The notes under the pieces were generated by a model. The model did no database searches, had not been told where the DNA came from, and saw only the letters and a program-made list of their open reading frames with translations. A DNA stretch of 64,000 bases from Prorocentrum cordatum (taxonomy: Eukaryota > Sar > Dinophyceae > Prorocentrales > Prorocentraceae). Shown here piece by piece: positions 32,590 to 43,310 of the stretch. Numbering within the stretch: position 1 is the stretch's first letter; each line of letters begins with the position of its first letter. The stretch is from assembly GCA_963575745.1 (NCBI GenBank), contig CAUYUJ010017994.1:137114-201113 (forward strand), in the 5' to 3' direction. A program made the position numbers and the translations under genes.

Positions 32590-33220
32590 GAGAGGTAAGA
32601 GGTGAGAGGTTTAGCATCGAGGATGTGGCGGTGGATGGAGGCGGAGGACGTGCGAGTCGACCGCTGAGAGCGTGTTGACCGCCAGAGCTATGCTTCACCG
32701 AGTCTATGAGCAATATCTTGATCAGAAGAGATGAGTGTACAATACTTGTGACTGCCCAAGGCCAGCCAGTATCGTCTGAGCGAGCCTCCCACGGCAGAAC
32801 CCGCCTGCTTCACATTCCCACTTAGGCCATCCAGACTAGTTGGCCAGCCTGACACTGGGGAGGGTAGGCTTTCGAGGTTATGAAGATACTGTTAGAGGTG
32901 GAGGAGGTGGGACGAGCGCTGCCAACAGATTCATACATAATCCCTCGGTGAGGGCTTTTTAGCTACTGCCGTACTGTCCGTCGGTGAGGGCCTTGACCTG
33001 GAAAGGGATTGGGGTAGGTGAGCAGCAGGGGGGTGCGAAGGAGTATCCTCTGTGCCCTTGTGGGCTCACGGTCTTTTTATTTGTCCTCACGCCTCTCTCT
33101 TTGCCGCTGCGCCAGCCAGGCGCAATTTGATCGTCGCATCGCTTAATCGGCCGATCAAATTTTTGCACTGCTCACATTAACGCCACAATTTTGCCCCTAC
33201 GACTTGCTCAACGTCAACAA
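32590..33220. other. Spacer, no feature recognised
   Basis: Unique sequence with GGTGAGGGC(T/C)TT repeated at 32946 and 32983. No frame looks coding. Confidence 0.4.
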
Positions 33221-33221
33221 A

Positions 33222-33722
33222 TAGGAGGAGAAGGAGGAGGAGGTGAAGAAGGAGGAGGATCAGGAGGAGGAGGATCATCTGGAGAGGGCGAAGCTGAAGG
33301 AGGAGGAGGAGGAGGCTTTAGAAGATGAGGAGGAGGAGGCGGAGCAGGAGGAGGAAGAGGAGCAGGAGGAATCGGGAGCAGGATGTGGAACCAGAGGAGG
33401 AGGAGGAGGAGGAGGAGGAGGAGGAGGAGGAGGAGGAAGAGGAGGAGGAGGAGGAAGAAGGAGGAGGAGGAGGAGGAGGAGGAGGAGGAAGAGGAGCGGG
33501 AGGCGCCGCCGAATGCCGGCAACTCCGCCTCTGCTGCCGCCGAGCCCACGCCAGCGGGCCCCGGCCGCCGCTCTGCCGCCGGGCTCGGCCCGCCCAGCGG
33601 CCTCCGCCGGAGGCGAAGAGAGGCGCCCCGACGGGGAGGCACCCGCTTCGGAGCGCGCCCCGACGGCCTTTTCGCCGTCGTCGTAAATCGTCGTCGCCGT
33701 CGTCGCCGTTTTCGTACCGCTT

Positions 33723-33753
<31 letters not shown>

Positions 33754-33840
33754 CGCCGCCGCCGCCGCCGTCCCTCGCGTCGTCGTCGTCGCCGCCGCCG
33801 TCGTCGTCGTCGTCCCTCGCGTCGTCGTCCCACGGCTGTT
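33222..33840. repeat. GGA run, GC-rich island, CGT/CGC run
   Basis: GGA repeats (33222-33500), a GC-rich island without repeats (33500-33670), then CGT/CGC/TCG repeats (33672-33830). Frames across are Glu-, Arg- or Ser-rich artefacts. Confidence 0.85.
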
Positions 33841-34262
33841 TCCATCTTTTCCTGGCAGAGGCCACGCGGCCAAGACGCAGCCACGCGCGTGCACGGCGAG
33901 GCCCTCTCGGGAACGCGCCCACGGCTTCCTGGTGGAATTTCTTGTTGCCCAGGGATGCTCTAAGAGAGTGTCTCGAATGCGAATCGAAGAAAACTGTAAT
34001 TGCACTATAGGATGGAATATGTCGACAAGGCGTGCCCAATCCTTTTGCTTGTTGCCGTGAGCGCTGCACCGCTGGCAAGGGGGCGGTAATGGGATGGCTG
34101 GTAGAAGCTGGAAATCCGCCGCCCCTCAGGAAGGCTGTCGCAACCACGCGACCCGCTTGAGAAAAAGGAGCCACACCTCGATGTAAAGAACTCAGTGGCA
34201 AGCTGGGCGGTCGCAGCTAGCACCAGGCGGCGCGTCCAATAACGCGCCAGATGTGGACGCGT
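33841..34262. other. Spacer, no feature recognised
   Basis: Unique sequence with no recognisable gene, RNA or repeat. Confidence 0.4.
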
Positions 34263-34375
34263 ACCCAAAGATCCGACGTCGTGATTCTTTCAATACGGGA
34301 TCCAGGGAAGTCCCGACCCTTTCCCCAGGGCCGGTTTTTCATCCTGAATCGCTTTTTGACGGCCCCGAGGCCCGG
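34263..34375 (+). repeat. Dispersed repeat (GAAGTCCCGACCCTTTCCCC), copy 1
   Basis: Shares an ordered series with 48005-48100: CGACGTC-TGATT-C-TCAATACG, then 'gaagtcccgaccctttcccc', then TTCATCCTGA, then TTGACGG. The second copy continues into a GGA tract. Confidence 0.7.
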
Positions 34376-34419
34376 CGAGGGCCTCCAGAGGCCGAAAATG
34401 GCCAAACACCTCCGTCTTG

Positions 34420-34620
34420 ATGTTTTCAGCACGTTGGACCTCTGGGTACACCACCCCGGCACGAGCACGGGCGGGCCGATGGGCCTTCTTCATGGACTGC
34501 TTCTCCGCCTCCTTCTTCCGCTGGAAGCGCCGCTGCTCGGCCTCGCGCCCGCCGTCGCTGGGGGGGGTGCGAGACGCCGCCGCTGGACGAAGACGAGCGA
34601 GGAAGAAGATGAAGGGGCCC
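34420..34620 (-). other. Exon-like island, charged helical segment
   Basis: The minus frame reads 'REAEQRRFQRKKEAEKQSMK' then 'KAHRPARARAGVVYPEVQRA'. It is rich in Glu/Lys/Arg like a coiled coil and not explained by a simple repeat. No family assigned; boundaries unknown. Confidence 0.35.
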
Positions 34621-34779
34621 TGGGACACACAAACAAATACACACATATGTTCCCATGTTTATACTTACTGGGCTTTTGTCTTCCCCCCCACTTCCCATAT
34701 TTTCCCATATTTTCTGGGGAGTCGACGATTAATTGTGTCTGTGTGTTTTTTCCCCTCCTGAGAAGAGTCGGACAGACGA

Positions 34780-35265
34780 CGACGACAACGACGAAGGAGC
34801 AAACGACGACGACGACGATGACGACCACGGCGACGATGACGGCGACGACGACGGCGGCGAAGGTGACGGCGACGGCGACGACGACGGCGACGGCGGCGGA
34901 GCAAAAGATAACGACGCGCTGGACGGACCACGACGACGACGAGACGGGAGGAGGACGCCAGCGACGACGGCGAGCGGGGGAGAAGACAGGTGTGGGGAGG
35001 CGTTCGCCTTCCCAAATTACTCCTCCTCCTCCTCCGATCCTTTCTGCTTCTCCGGTTCCACATCCTGCTCCCGATTCCTCCCGCTCCGCCTCCTTCTCTT
35101 CTTCCTCCTCCTCCTCCTCCTCCTCCGCCTCCTCCTCCTCCTCCTCCCTCCCTCCTCCTCCTCCCTCCTCTCTCCTCCTCCTCCTCCTCCTCCTCCTCCT
35201 CCTCCTCCTCCTCCTCCTCCTCCTCCTCCTCCTCCTCTTGTCCCTGCGGGCTGGGGAAGAGATGC
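34780..35265. repeat. ACG run, dispersed repeat and TCC run
   Basis: ACG/CGG repeats (34785-34900), then 'gctggacggaccacgacgac' and the same downstream order as 28500-28600, then a TCC run (35095-35240). Confidence 0.85.
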
Positions 35266-35543
35266 GAGCAGGGAGCGAGCGCGCGATAAGGAGCGCACTC
35301 GGGCATCCGAGGGAACGAGGCGCACGTCCGAGGCGGCGACCACGACAGGAAAAGCGAGCGCTGGCAGCGTCTTGCTCGCCGCCAAGGGCTGCCCGCGGCC
35401 CGGCCGCCCCACTCGGCCCCCCCCCGCGGCCTCGCCGCGCGAGGGCGCTCCCTTCTCTCGCCTCCTGTCTTCGCGGCCGGGCTCCTCTCGGGCGTTGGTA
35501 GAACTGGGTTTAGTGGAACCTGGTTTGGTGATCTGTACCGGTC

Positions 35544-35710
35544 GGGTGTTGCTAGAGGTACCCCTGGCCCAAGGTGCCCCCAGCTTTTCGCTCCATTTTG
35601 GAGCCCCTGGGGCCCTCTGGGCCTCGTGAGGGGTGCTCTGGAGGCTGTTTGGGTTACCCCGAGAATCCTGGGGGCACCTTGGCCCAGGGGCACTTCTAGT
35701 TGGCAACACC
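35544..35710. repeat. 167-bp foldback next to the LTR element
   Basis: Left end GGGTGTTGCTAGAGGTACCC and right end (reverse complement) GGTGTTGCCAACTAGAAGTG; the arms continue as CCTGGCCCAAGGTGCCCCCA, pairing over about 40 bp with a few mismatches. It ends 9 bp before the 5' LTR. Confidence 0.8.
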
Positions 35711-35719
35711 CCATGTATC

Positions 35720-35870
35720 TGTGATTCCAGAAGACTCGCAGCTCTCCTCACCTGCTCTCTGCCGCCGCTCATTTGGCTCAAATTATTTGCCAGGGCCCCT
35801 GGCCGATTGAGCTACGATCCGCTCTGCGAGCGTTCCCAAAACGATAGATCCGCGATCTTTCCAGATCACA
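35720..35870 (+). repeat. 5' LTR
   Basis: 151 bp, begins TGTGAT and ends ATCACA, a 6-bp terminal inversion enclosing the usual TG..CA. Nearly identical to 44805-44955. Contains CATTTGGCTCAA, which resembles the 3' half of the dinoflagellate spliced leader. Confidence 0.95.
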
Positions 35871-37533
35871 ATGGTAGCTTGGAGCGGGTCTCAGCTGCCG
35901 GCGCTGCGCGCCTCCACATTGTTAGCCACGACGACGCCGTCGTGCACCATCACGGAATCGACGCCCAGCGGCGTCCTGCGAGCCCTCATAAGCCTGAGCA
36001 TAGCGCTCTACTCCGCCAGCGTCACCGACGCCAGCACCTACGCCTCCAACGCCAGCGTCAGCGACGCCAGCAGCTACGCCTACCCTGCCAACTCCAACGC
36101 CACCGTCAGCGACGCCAGCGACTACAACTTCAACGCCTATTTCTCCGACGCCAGCGTCAGCGACACCAGCTACTACGCCTACCCTGACTTCCCCAGCGCC
36201 ACCGTCAGCGACGCCAGCATCAACGCCTACTTCTCTTACGCCAGTGTCATCGACGCTAGCCATCACGCCTTGAACGCCAACTTCTCCTACGCCAGTGTCA
36301 GCGACGCTTGCGACTACGCTTTGAACGACAGCTACTTCTCCTACGCCAGTGTCAGCGACGCTAGCTATTTCTCCTACGACGGTGTCAGCGACGCCAGCGA
36401 TTTCTCCTTCTACGCCAGTGTCAGCGACGCGGCCTACTACTTCATCATCGACAAGATGACAGACAACGACGCGTATAGCGTCATTCCTATCTGGGATGGC
36501 AAGTGGAGAGACTACACGCAGGAAGTTAAGCTCTGGACGCTTAGCGAGAACCTCGCCGCGGCGCACAGCCTCGCATCGAAGCTCGTGCTGCAGCTCAGCG
36601 GGGCTGCCCGGGGCGCAGCACTCAACATGGCGGAAGCGCAGCTGCGTCCTGCAGCCGCGGCGGACATCGAAGACCCCGACGACAGGAAGCGCAACAGGAA
36701 CCAGGTCGGCATTGAGAATGCGCTACAGCACCTGGAGGCGAGCTTGGGTCAGCAGATGCCCGTGCAGACGGGCGAGACCCTCGAGAAGTTGTTCGACTCG
36801 ACTCAAAATCACCGACGCAGAGGTGAACACATGACGGACTGGCTCATCCGTTTCGACTGGACTGCAGCAACAATGCGAGAAAGATGTGGGCCTCAACGCG
36901 CAGGGCGACGTGGCGGGATGGTTCCTGCTGCGCAAGGCCGGGCTCGCGGCAGAACGCCGCGAGCGTGTCGCGGGCAACTTGCCCGACGAACACTGCGGCT
37001 AACAACGTATCCTCGGGCTGCTGGTCAGGATGTTCCCGGACATCCATGCGTCGGAGCGTCACGCTCCCCAGCCGAGGTCACGGAACAACCAATCGCTCTC
37101 GCAAGGCGGCCGGCGAAACAACGTTTCCTCCAGCCGCGGGGGGCGCTCTACCAACGTCGTCGATGAGCCGGGCGATGAGAACGACGAAGAGCCAGAGGAG
37201 GACGACGATGACGAGGCCGACGTCCAGGACCTCGTTCGCCAGGAGCTCGAGGCTTTCAGCGCCGAGCTCGAGTCCTCCAACGTGGACATCTCCGAGCTGT
37301 TCGACGGCGACGACTCCGCCAAGGTCGAAGCTGCCGCAGCGGAACTTGCCGCTATCCCCGAGGCCATGGCCATCATCAGATCGGCCCGGGAGGCCCTCAA
37401 GGGCCGCAGCAAAGGGAAATCCGCACCGCCCCGCCGCCCGACCAAGCTCCAGAGCCGGGTCGACCAGCGCAGGAAGAACTCTTCTTGCTGGGACTGCGGC
37501 GAGACTGGACACTGGACAGGGGGCGCGGAGTGC
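35871..37533 (+). pseudogene. gag region with zinc knuckle
   Basis: Would form the particle and bind element RNA. The frame opens right after the LTR, but the first 580 bp encode Tyr/Ala/Ser/Asp repeats (about 'YASVSDAS'). The likely real start is Met at 36455 ('MTDNDAYSVIPIWDGKWRDY'), which begins the gag-like part with 'ETLEKLFDSTQNHRRRGE' downstream. A frameshift near 36865 moves the reading to the next frame ('DVGLNAQGDVAGWFLLRKAG') and a TAA follows near 37001. An acidic linker and then a zinc knuckle at 37486-37533 follow. Its spacing C-x2-C-x4-H-x6-C is looser than the standard C-x2-C-x4-H-x4-C. Confidence 0.8.
35872..35888 (+). promoter_or_regulatory. Candidate primer-binding site
   Basis: TGGTAGCTTGGAGCGGG starts 1 base after the 5' LTR. 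TGG at the start fits pairing with a tRNA CCA end, and TGGTAGC matches the start of the initiator-tRNA site of some copia elements. The exact tRNA was not identified. Confidence 0.5.
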
Positions 37534-37689
37534 CCCGCGCCATGCGCTCGCAAGTTCGCGCTCAAGGACGGCAAGTCAAAGGGCGGTGGGCGAGGATGTC
37601 GCGGAGGCCGCCCTCAGCGCCAGGCGCAAATCACCGAGCAGGTCCAGTTCGCGGACGAGGAGACCGCCCTGCACCCGCAGGGACCAGTC

Positions 37690-38130
37690 ACGCCGCCCCC
37701 AGAGGCTTGCGTCTCGGAGCGGCTCATTCACCACCTGCCGAACGTGAACGTTGCGATCGGCAGCGACAAGCCCGCGGACGAAGGCGTTGGCGCGGTCGAC
37801 CCCGCCTGCCTTTTCTGCGTCTCGGGCAAGAAGTGGTACGACAACTACAAGGACATCCTCACGAGGACGGGGCTAGCCGACCAGATCCTCGAGGTGCCAG
37901 AGGACGAGGTCTACAGGTGCGGCAACGGAAGTACTCTCCCAAGTAAGCTGCGCGTCGCCGCGCCGCTTGTGCTGTGCGGCCAGGCTGGCCGCGTCGTGTT
38001 CACGTCGTGGACAGCCCCACGCTGGGCCTGCTCATCGGCCGCGACTTCGCCCAGCCTTCCAAGATCGACATTTCTCTCTGGAAGGACCAGATCAGCATCG
38101 GGAACGCCGCCCAGAAGCTCACCACGAGCG
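37690..38130 (+). pseudogene. Retropepsin-like protease region
   Basis: Would cleave the polyprotein. 'DPACLFCVSGKKWYDNY' fits the active-site region where copia proteases usually have D-[ST]-[AG]; here Pro replaces the middle residue. The closing motif 'VVDSPTLGLLIGRDF' is in another frame, so a frameshift lies at about 37980. Aspartate is kept, but the copy is probably not functional. Confidence 0.65.
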
Positions 38131-38519
38131 CCGCGGGCCACCCCGCAATCAAGTTGCAGCCAGAGGACTGGCAGGCCATCAAGGACGCCGGCATGGAGCA
38201 ACCGCCCAGCGCGGCCAGCTCGTCCGGAAGAAAGCGACAGCTGGACAAGACCCTATACGTGGAGGTCGAGAAAGCCCTCGACCGACGGGATCGGAAGACG
38301 AGGACGGGCGACCAGCCTACGGTCAACAACACTACCAGGACCAGCGCGCTGATCGACACCATCAACAACCTCGTCACGAAGAAGGAGCTGAACGTTCCGA
38401 GGCGTCTCCAGACTCGCCGACCGAAGGGGTCGCGGCTGCTTTCGGCCGTAGCCTCAGCCCTGGCCTGCTGCTCCATCGCAGCTCCAGCTCCGAACCTTAC
38501 GCTAGCGACGCTGCCACAG

Positions 38520-39500
38520 ACGACCTACCCCACGACGTGCGTGACCGAGCCCCTGCAGGATTGCATCGCCTGCGGCGAGACGACCTTCGAGGCCTGCAGC
38601 CACCGAGGTTTCTGCTCGGACTGCGTCTTCGGCGCGCCCGTAACCCCGAGTCACGGCCAGGGCGCCATCGCCAACGGCTGCCTCGGACCCGAGGCCAACA
38701 TCGCGGAGGAGGAGCAGCTACGCGTGAGGACGCTCAAGAAGGGGGCGAAACCGCAGCTGATCGCTGGCAAGCGCTCAGCCTTCGCCACCAGCAAGAGCGG
38801 CATCCAGCCGCGCAAGATCGGCCAGGCCTTGATCACTAACCTGGCCAAGTCTACAACCAGATCCAGCCCGACCTCTACAGCGAACAGCACCGTGCTCTGC
38901 GAGTGGTGCTGCAACCCAGACAGCGAGCTCAGCGCCGTCTGGAAGAAGAAAAGAGGAGCTGCTGTCAGGTGCGGTCTTCCAGGCTTCGACCTCTCCAAGC
39001 AGTTCGTGGTCCAGAAGCTGGGGGGCAGGATTCGGAAGAACCTTGCCGCGGGCAAGACTGTGCGAGTTCACGCTGCGTTTCCCTGTCAGCCGTGGACATC
39101 GCTACAACGACTCGTCGTCAATATCGACCCGAGCAAGATCCCCAAGTTAAAAAAGGGATCGGGCCAAGTCCAAGCAGATGATCGGCCTGTTCCTGCAGTC
39201 GATGTCACGGCTGCGCAAGGAGTTCGGCGCCCAGCTCGCCGTCTCGTTCGAGTGGCCGAGGTACTGCGACGGATGGGGCCCCAACGAGAACGCCATTGCC
39301 AAGCAGCTGAAGGAGCAACTCCCGCGCGTCGTGGACTTCGACGGCTGCGCGCCCGACCTCAAGACGAAGAAGGGGATCCACATCAAGACGCCGTGGCGGA
39401 TCATTGCCGACCATTTCGGATTCGACGACGCCCGCGCAGAGGCCCGCGGGATGGACGCGAAGCGCAGCGATAACTACACGACCAAGCTCGCGACGGTGCT
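38520..39500 (+). pseudogene. Cys-rich and methyltransferase-like module inside pol
   Basis: This module lies between protease and integrase, where standard copia has nothing. First comes a Cys/His segment 'CIACGETTFEACSHRGFCSD'. Then 'CEWCCNPDSELS' (38898) looks like a SAM-binding motif I. 'FPCQPWTSLQ' (Pro at 39081) resembles motif IV of C5-cytosine methyltransferases, whose PCQ holds the catalytic Cys. 'FEWPRYCDGW' (39247) sits where motif VI would be, and 'DFDGCAPDL' follows. A frameshift between 39120 and 39178 splits it. DNA methyltransferase domains carried by dinoflagellate retrotransposons are reported in the literature; whether this diverged module belongs to that group or to a related SAM-fold is my inference. 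Confidence 0.55.
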
Positions 39501-39639
39501 AGCCGAGCAGCTGCGACTTCCGAACCGCCGACCTGCACGAGAAGCTCACCCTACATCGACGAAGAAAAAGGCAAGCAGAAGGACGGTTCCAGCCGCCGCA
39601 GCCGCCCAAGAGCCAGCGCCCGCGGCCGCGGAGGAGCGG

Positions 39640-41000
39640 ACGCTGCGGTCCGCCATCACGCAGCTCCACGTGAACACGGGGCACCCGTCCAACGATTCAC
39701 TTGCCCGAGCCATTCGCGCGACGGGTGGATCGCAAAGGTCCATCGACATGGCTTTCAACCTCTACTGCGAGGCTTGTGCAGCACATCAGCGACCACTACC
39801 ACGCCTGCCGGGGCGGATCAGACTGGACAGGGACTTCAACGACTCCATCGGAGTGGACCTGTTCACCCTGGCCGACTACGCTGGCAACCAGCTAAGTCTA
39901 CCTCAGCGTGGTCGACCTGGCCTCAGGTTTTACGATGTGCGGCACTGTCGCATCAAGGCACCCATCGGTTGTTTTCGCTCGACTGTTGCAGATTTGGATC
40001 ACGCCCTTCGGCGCGCCTCAGCGCGTCATATTTGATGGGGGAGGCGAGTTCGAGCGAAAGTTCTCCAAGGAGTTTGAGGACATGGGTTGCCGCCTGATGA
40101 CGACATCTGCGGCGACGCCGCAGCAGAACGCTACCGCGGGGCGACGCGGAGGCATGTGGAGGGTGCACGCGAGGAAGCTGATCGACCAACTCAGCATCAG
40201 GTTCGACCAGCCCGCGGCCGCTCACAAGATCAAGTGGATGATCGCCTCCGTGTGCTGGGCCATGAACAGCCAGGTCAACTCCGCGGGCTCTCGCCGTCGC
40301 AGTGGGTGCTCGGACGAGGCCTTCGCCCCCCGTGCGTCTTGCTGGACAACGCCGGCAAGCTGCCTCTGCGCGAGCGCATCGTGTCCGAAAAAGCCGCTCT
40401 CGGAGAGGATCGCCATCGTGAAGGCCGCGCAGACCTCCATGCAGCACCCGAGGTTCAACCAGTCCCTCCCGAGGGCGCTGCTGGCCCGATCTCGGGCAGA
40501 GGGAGCTCAGCACGCCAGCGACGTCTACCAGGCGAGCGACCAGGTGCACTACTGGAGGGGCAGCGGCAAGCCCAGGACAGAATGGGCCTTACAGTGGCAC
40601 GGGCCCGCTGTCACCATCGGGTTCGACGGCGCCTCGAACGTCTGGGCCAGCCACCGCTCCACGACCGCGAAGGTCAACCGTGGGCACCTACGCGGCGCCA
40701 CGGCTACGGAACTCGTTCCGCGGGGACAAGTGCTGAACGCGCTGAACTGCAGCCGGCCGCCTCCTGGACCTCCGCCAGGCGCCCCGCCAGGCACCTCCGG
40801 GCCCGCACCTCCTCCAGGCCCTGGAGGAGAAGGCGGCGGCGCAGGCGGCGGACCCCCGCCGCCCAGTCCTGGTGGAGGAGGAGAACCCGCTGGACCTGCA
40901 CCGCCAGACGCCGACGACGACATGTTCCTCGACATGTCGGGACCGACGCCGCAGAAGCGCCCCCGAAGTGAGGGTCAGCCCCCCGCGCCACCAGCGCTAC
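39640..41000 (+). pseudogene. Integrase domain
   Basis: Would insert the DNA copy. The zinc-binding HHCC motif (39667-39778) reads 'LHVNTGHPSNDSLARAI' ... 'YCEACAAHQRP'. The first catalytic Asp is in 'SIGVDLFTL' (39856), the second in 'VIFDGGGEF' (40034). The third position, expected to be Glu in QNxxxER, is Gly in 'QQNATAGRRGG' (codon 40139-40141), so the D,D,E triad is broken. Frameshifts lie near 39890 and in 40290-40400, where 'SPSQWVLGRGLRPP' reads in another frame. The following Pro/Gly-rich tract (40740-41020) joins integrase to reverse transcriptase. Confidence 0.88.
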
Positions 41001-41559
41001 CAGCACCCGTCCAGCAGCCAGCCATCCAGCAACACAACTTCGGCAACATCGAGCATTCCGAAGCGAATCAGCGTGCTCATAAGTACGCCGAGTGGACGCG
41101 ATTTCACAACCAGCGGAGGGACAAGCGGCGATGGAGGACGGGCCTCATCGCCTTCGGGAGGAGCCGTGCAGCAGCCGCCGCCGCTGCCACCGCCAGCGGA
41201 GCCGCCGCCGCCACCAGCGGCCGCCGACCCGCCGGCGTCAGACTCGGGCGATGCTGCCGCTCCTGCAGCCGCCCCCGCCGCAGATTTTCGACCTCCTGAA
41301 CCTGCGCCTCAGGGCCCGTCGACGACGACATCGAGTCCGACGATTCGGACATGATTCGAGAATGGGCCAAGATTGGAGGAGCAAGCGCGCCAGGAGACGA
41401 TGGCGCGGCGCCTTCCGGACACCGAGAACCAGCGCGGCACCGAGACGCAGCGCCAAGTTTGACAGGGGAACGCACCGGCGGCACTGCAACGCGACCGCCA
41501 GCACGAGCCCGACCCCCGCGAGCGCGCTGCCAAGCGCAGGGACCTCTTGGACGATCTGC

Positions 41560-42760
41560 CCAAGTGTTCAAGAGGCCAAAGCTCACGAACAAGGTCGACC
41601 TCTACCTGGACAACTACAAGTGCGCGGGCGAGCTCTACGCAAGCACGCGACTCCGCGAGGCACTGCTCACGGGCAACGCGACCGCCGAGGAGTTCAAGTA
41701 CGACGCGCTGAGCGCCACCGAGAAAAAGAACATGGACGCCGCCATGAAGACCAAGCGGTCCAAGAGGGCGGAGTTCGGCGCCTACATGAAGCTCCCGCTC
41801 AAGGAGCTGAAGGAGCTCCTGCGGCGCAACCCCGGCATCCGCCCCGCGGGCGCGCGCTGGGTGCTGCAGGGGCCAGAACGTCATGGAGGCCCGTCTGGTC
41901 GCGCAGGGCTGCCAGGGGGATAAGTCGCAGATCAGGGCGGACGCGCCTGCGGGGTCCAGGGGCGCGCGGTGCCTGACCCTGGCCGCTGCGGCCCAGAAGG
42001 ACTGGGACATCGTCCTACGACGCGATGACGGCCTGCCCGCAGTCGGGTAACATCGAGAGGCCACTGCTGCTGCGCTTGGCGACAAAGAACCCGCCGCCGG
42101 GGACCCAGCCTGGCGAGATCGCGATGGCCACAGGCGCGATCTACGGGGCGCGCGACGCCGGGAGGCAGCGGTACCTCTACGCGCAGAACGTCTTCGCCGA
42201 GCACGGTTTCGTGGAGAGCAAGCTCGGGAAGGGCCTCTACTACTTTTACGACGAAGGAGGGCTCGCCGCGGTGGTCCACTCACACATGGGCGATTTCCTG
42301 ATCGTCCAGCGCAAGAACTCCACCAAGTGGAAGACCACTATCGCATCGCTGGGGAAGAAGCTGCACCTCAAGCCGGTCGAAGGGGTCATCAAACACTGCG
42401 GCCGCACAATTACCGAGCTCGGCGACGAAATCCGCGTGGCCCAGGCCACCGCCGCCGCGCTGGTGGACTACGTCGACCTGAAGGCCCAGATGGGCCGAGG
42501 TGCCGAGGACCGGCTCACCGCCGCCGAGGTGACGAGCTACCGCCACACGCTCGGGCAGCTGCTGTGGCTAGCGGTGCAGACCCGGGTTGACATCGCCTGC
42601 CCGGTGAGCTTTGCAGCTCGCCGCACCAACGTCGCCACCGTGGCCGACGCGAGGACGCTCAACAAGGCCGTCGCCTACGTGCACTCCACCGCGAACTTCG
42701 CGATCGTGCTCAAGCGCAAGCTCGTCGACCTGAAGGCGGCCATTGCCGCGTGCTTCAGCG
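41560..42760 (+). pseudogene. Reverse transcriptase domain
   Basis: Copia-type reverse transcriptase. 'KLTNKVDLYLDNYKCAGELY' starts the domain lead-in, 'MEARLVAQGCQ' corresponds to the RLVAxG motif, and 'SYDAMTACPQSG' keeps the motif A Asp (42019). 'GAIYGARDAGR' precedes the palm. The YVDD box, normally HVDDLL in this lineage, is 'HMGDFLIV' (42283-42306): the first Asp has become Gly (42289-42291), which should abolish activity. Frameshifts near 41880 and 42010. Confidence 0.88.
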
Positions 42761-43310
42761 ACGCCGCGTTCGCCAACGTGGACGGCGTCAAGAGCCAAAA
42801 GGGGCATGGTGATAGGGCTCACCCATCGCCCGCGTGACGTCGTCGGCGGCCGTCACGACCTGTGCCTGCCCGTCGCCTGGCACTCCGGCGCAGTCAAGAG
42901 GTCGGTAAAGTCGACCCTCGCTGTCGAGGGCTACGCCACCCTCGAGTGATCGGAGACCAACATCTGGTTCCGACAGCTGCTGACCGAGGCCTACAGCCCC
43001 AGGGCGGCGCTCAAGCATATCGACGTGCTCGCCGACAAGCGCCCTGGGGAGATCTACAACGACAGCAAGGGTCTCGTGACGCACGTCGCTTCAGATGTGG
43101 GCCAGTCGCACGACAAGCGGTTCCGCATCGTCGCCTCCATGATCAAGGAGGCCGCGCATCCCAACAGCGCGCTCAAGCTCAGCTGGATCCCGACCTGGGC
43201 CATGGTCGCGGACGCCTTGACGAAGAAAATGGAGGTGGGCGCCCTGCTGTCGTTCTTCAGGGCCCGCAAGCACACCTACGGGACCCGGCAGCCGCGCGCC
43301 GCCATGCTCG
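42740..43310 (+). pseudogene. RNase H domain
   Basis: Would remove RNA from the hybrid. 'CFSDAAFAN' carries the first Asp (42760), 'VEGYATLE' the Glu, 'YNDSKGLV' the next Asp, and 'IPTWAMVADALTK' the last motif. A frameshift near 42800 and an in-frame TGA at 42947-42949 interrupt it. Confidence 0.85.

Noticed and set aside
35922-36566. Val/Gly-rich minus-strand frame of 214 residues
   Set aside because: Antisense shadow of the repeat leader of the copia gag region.
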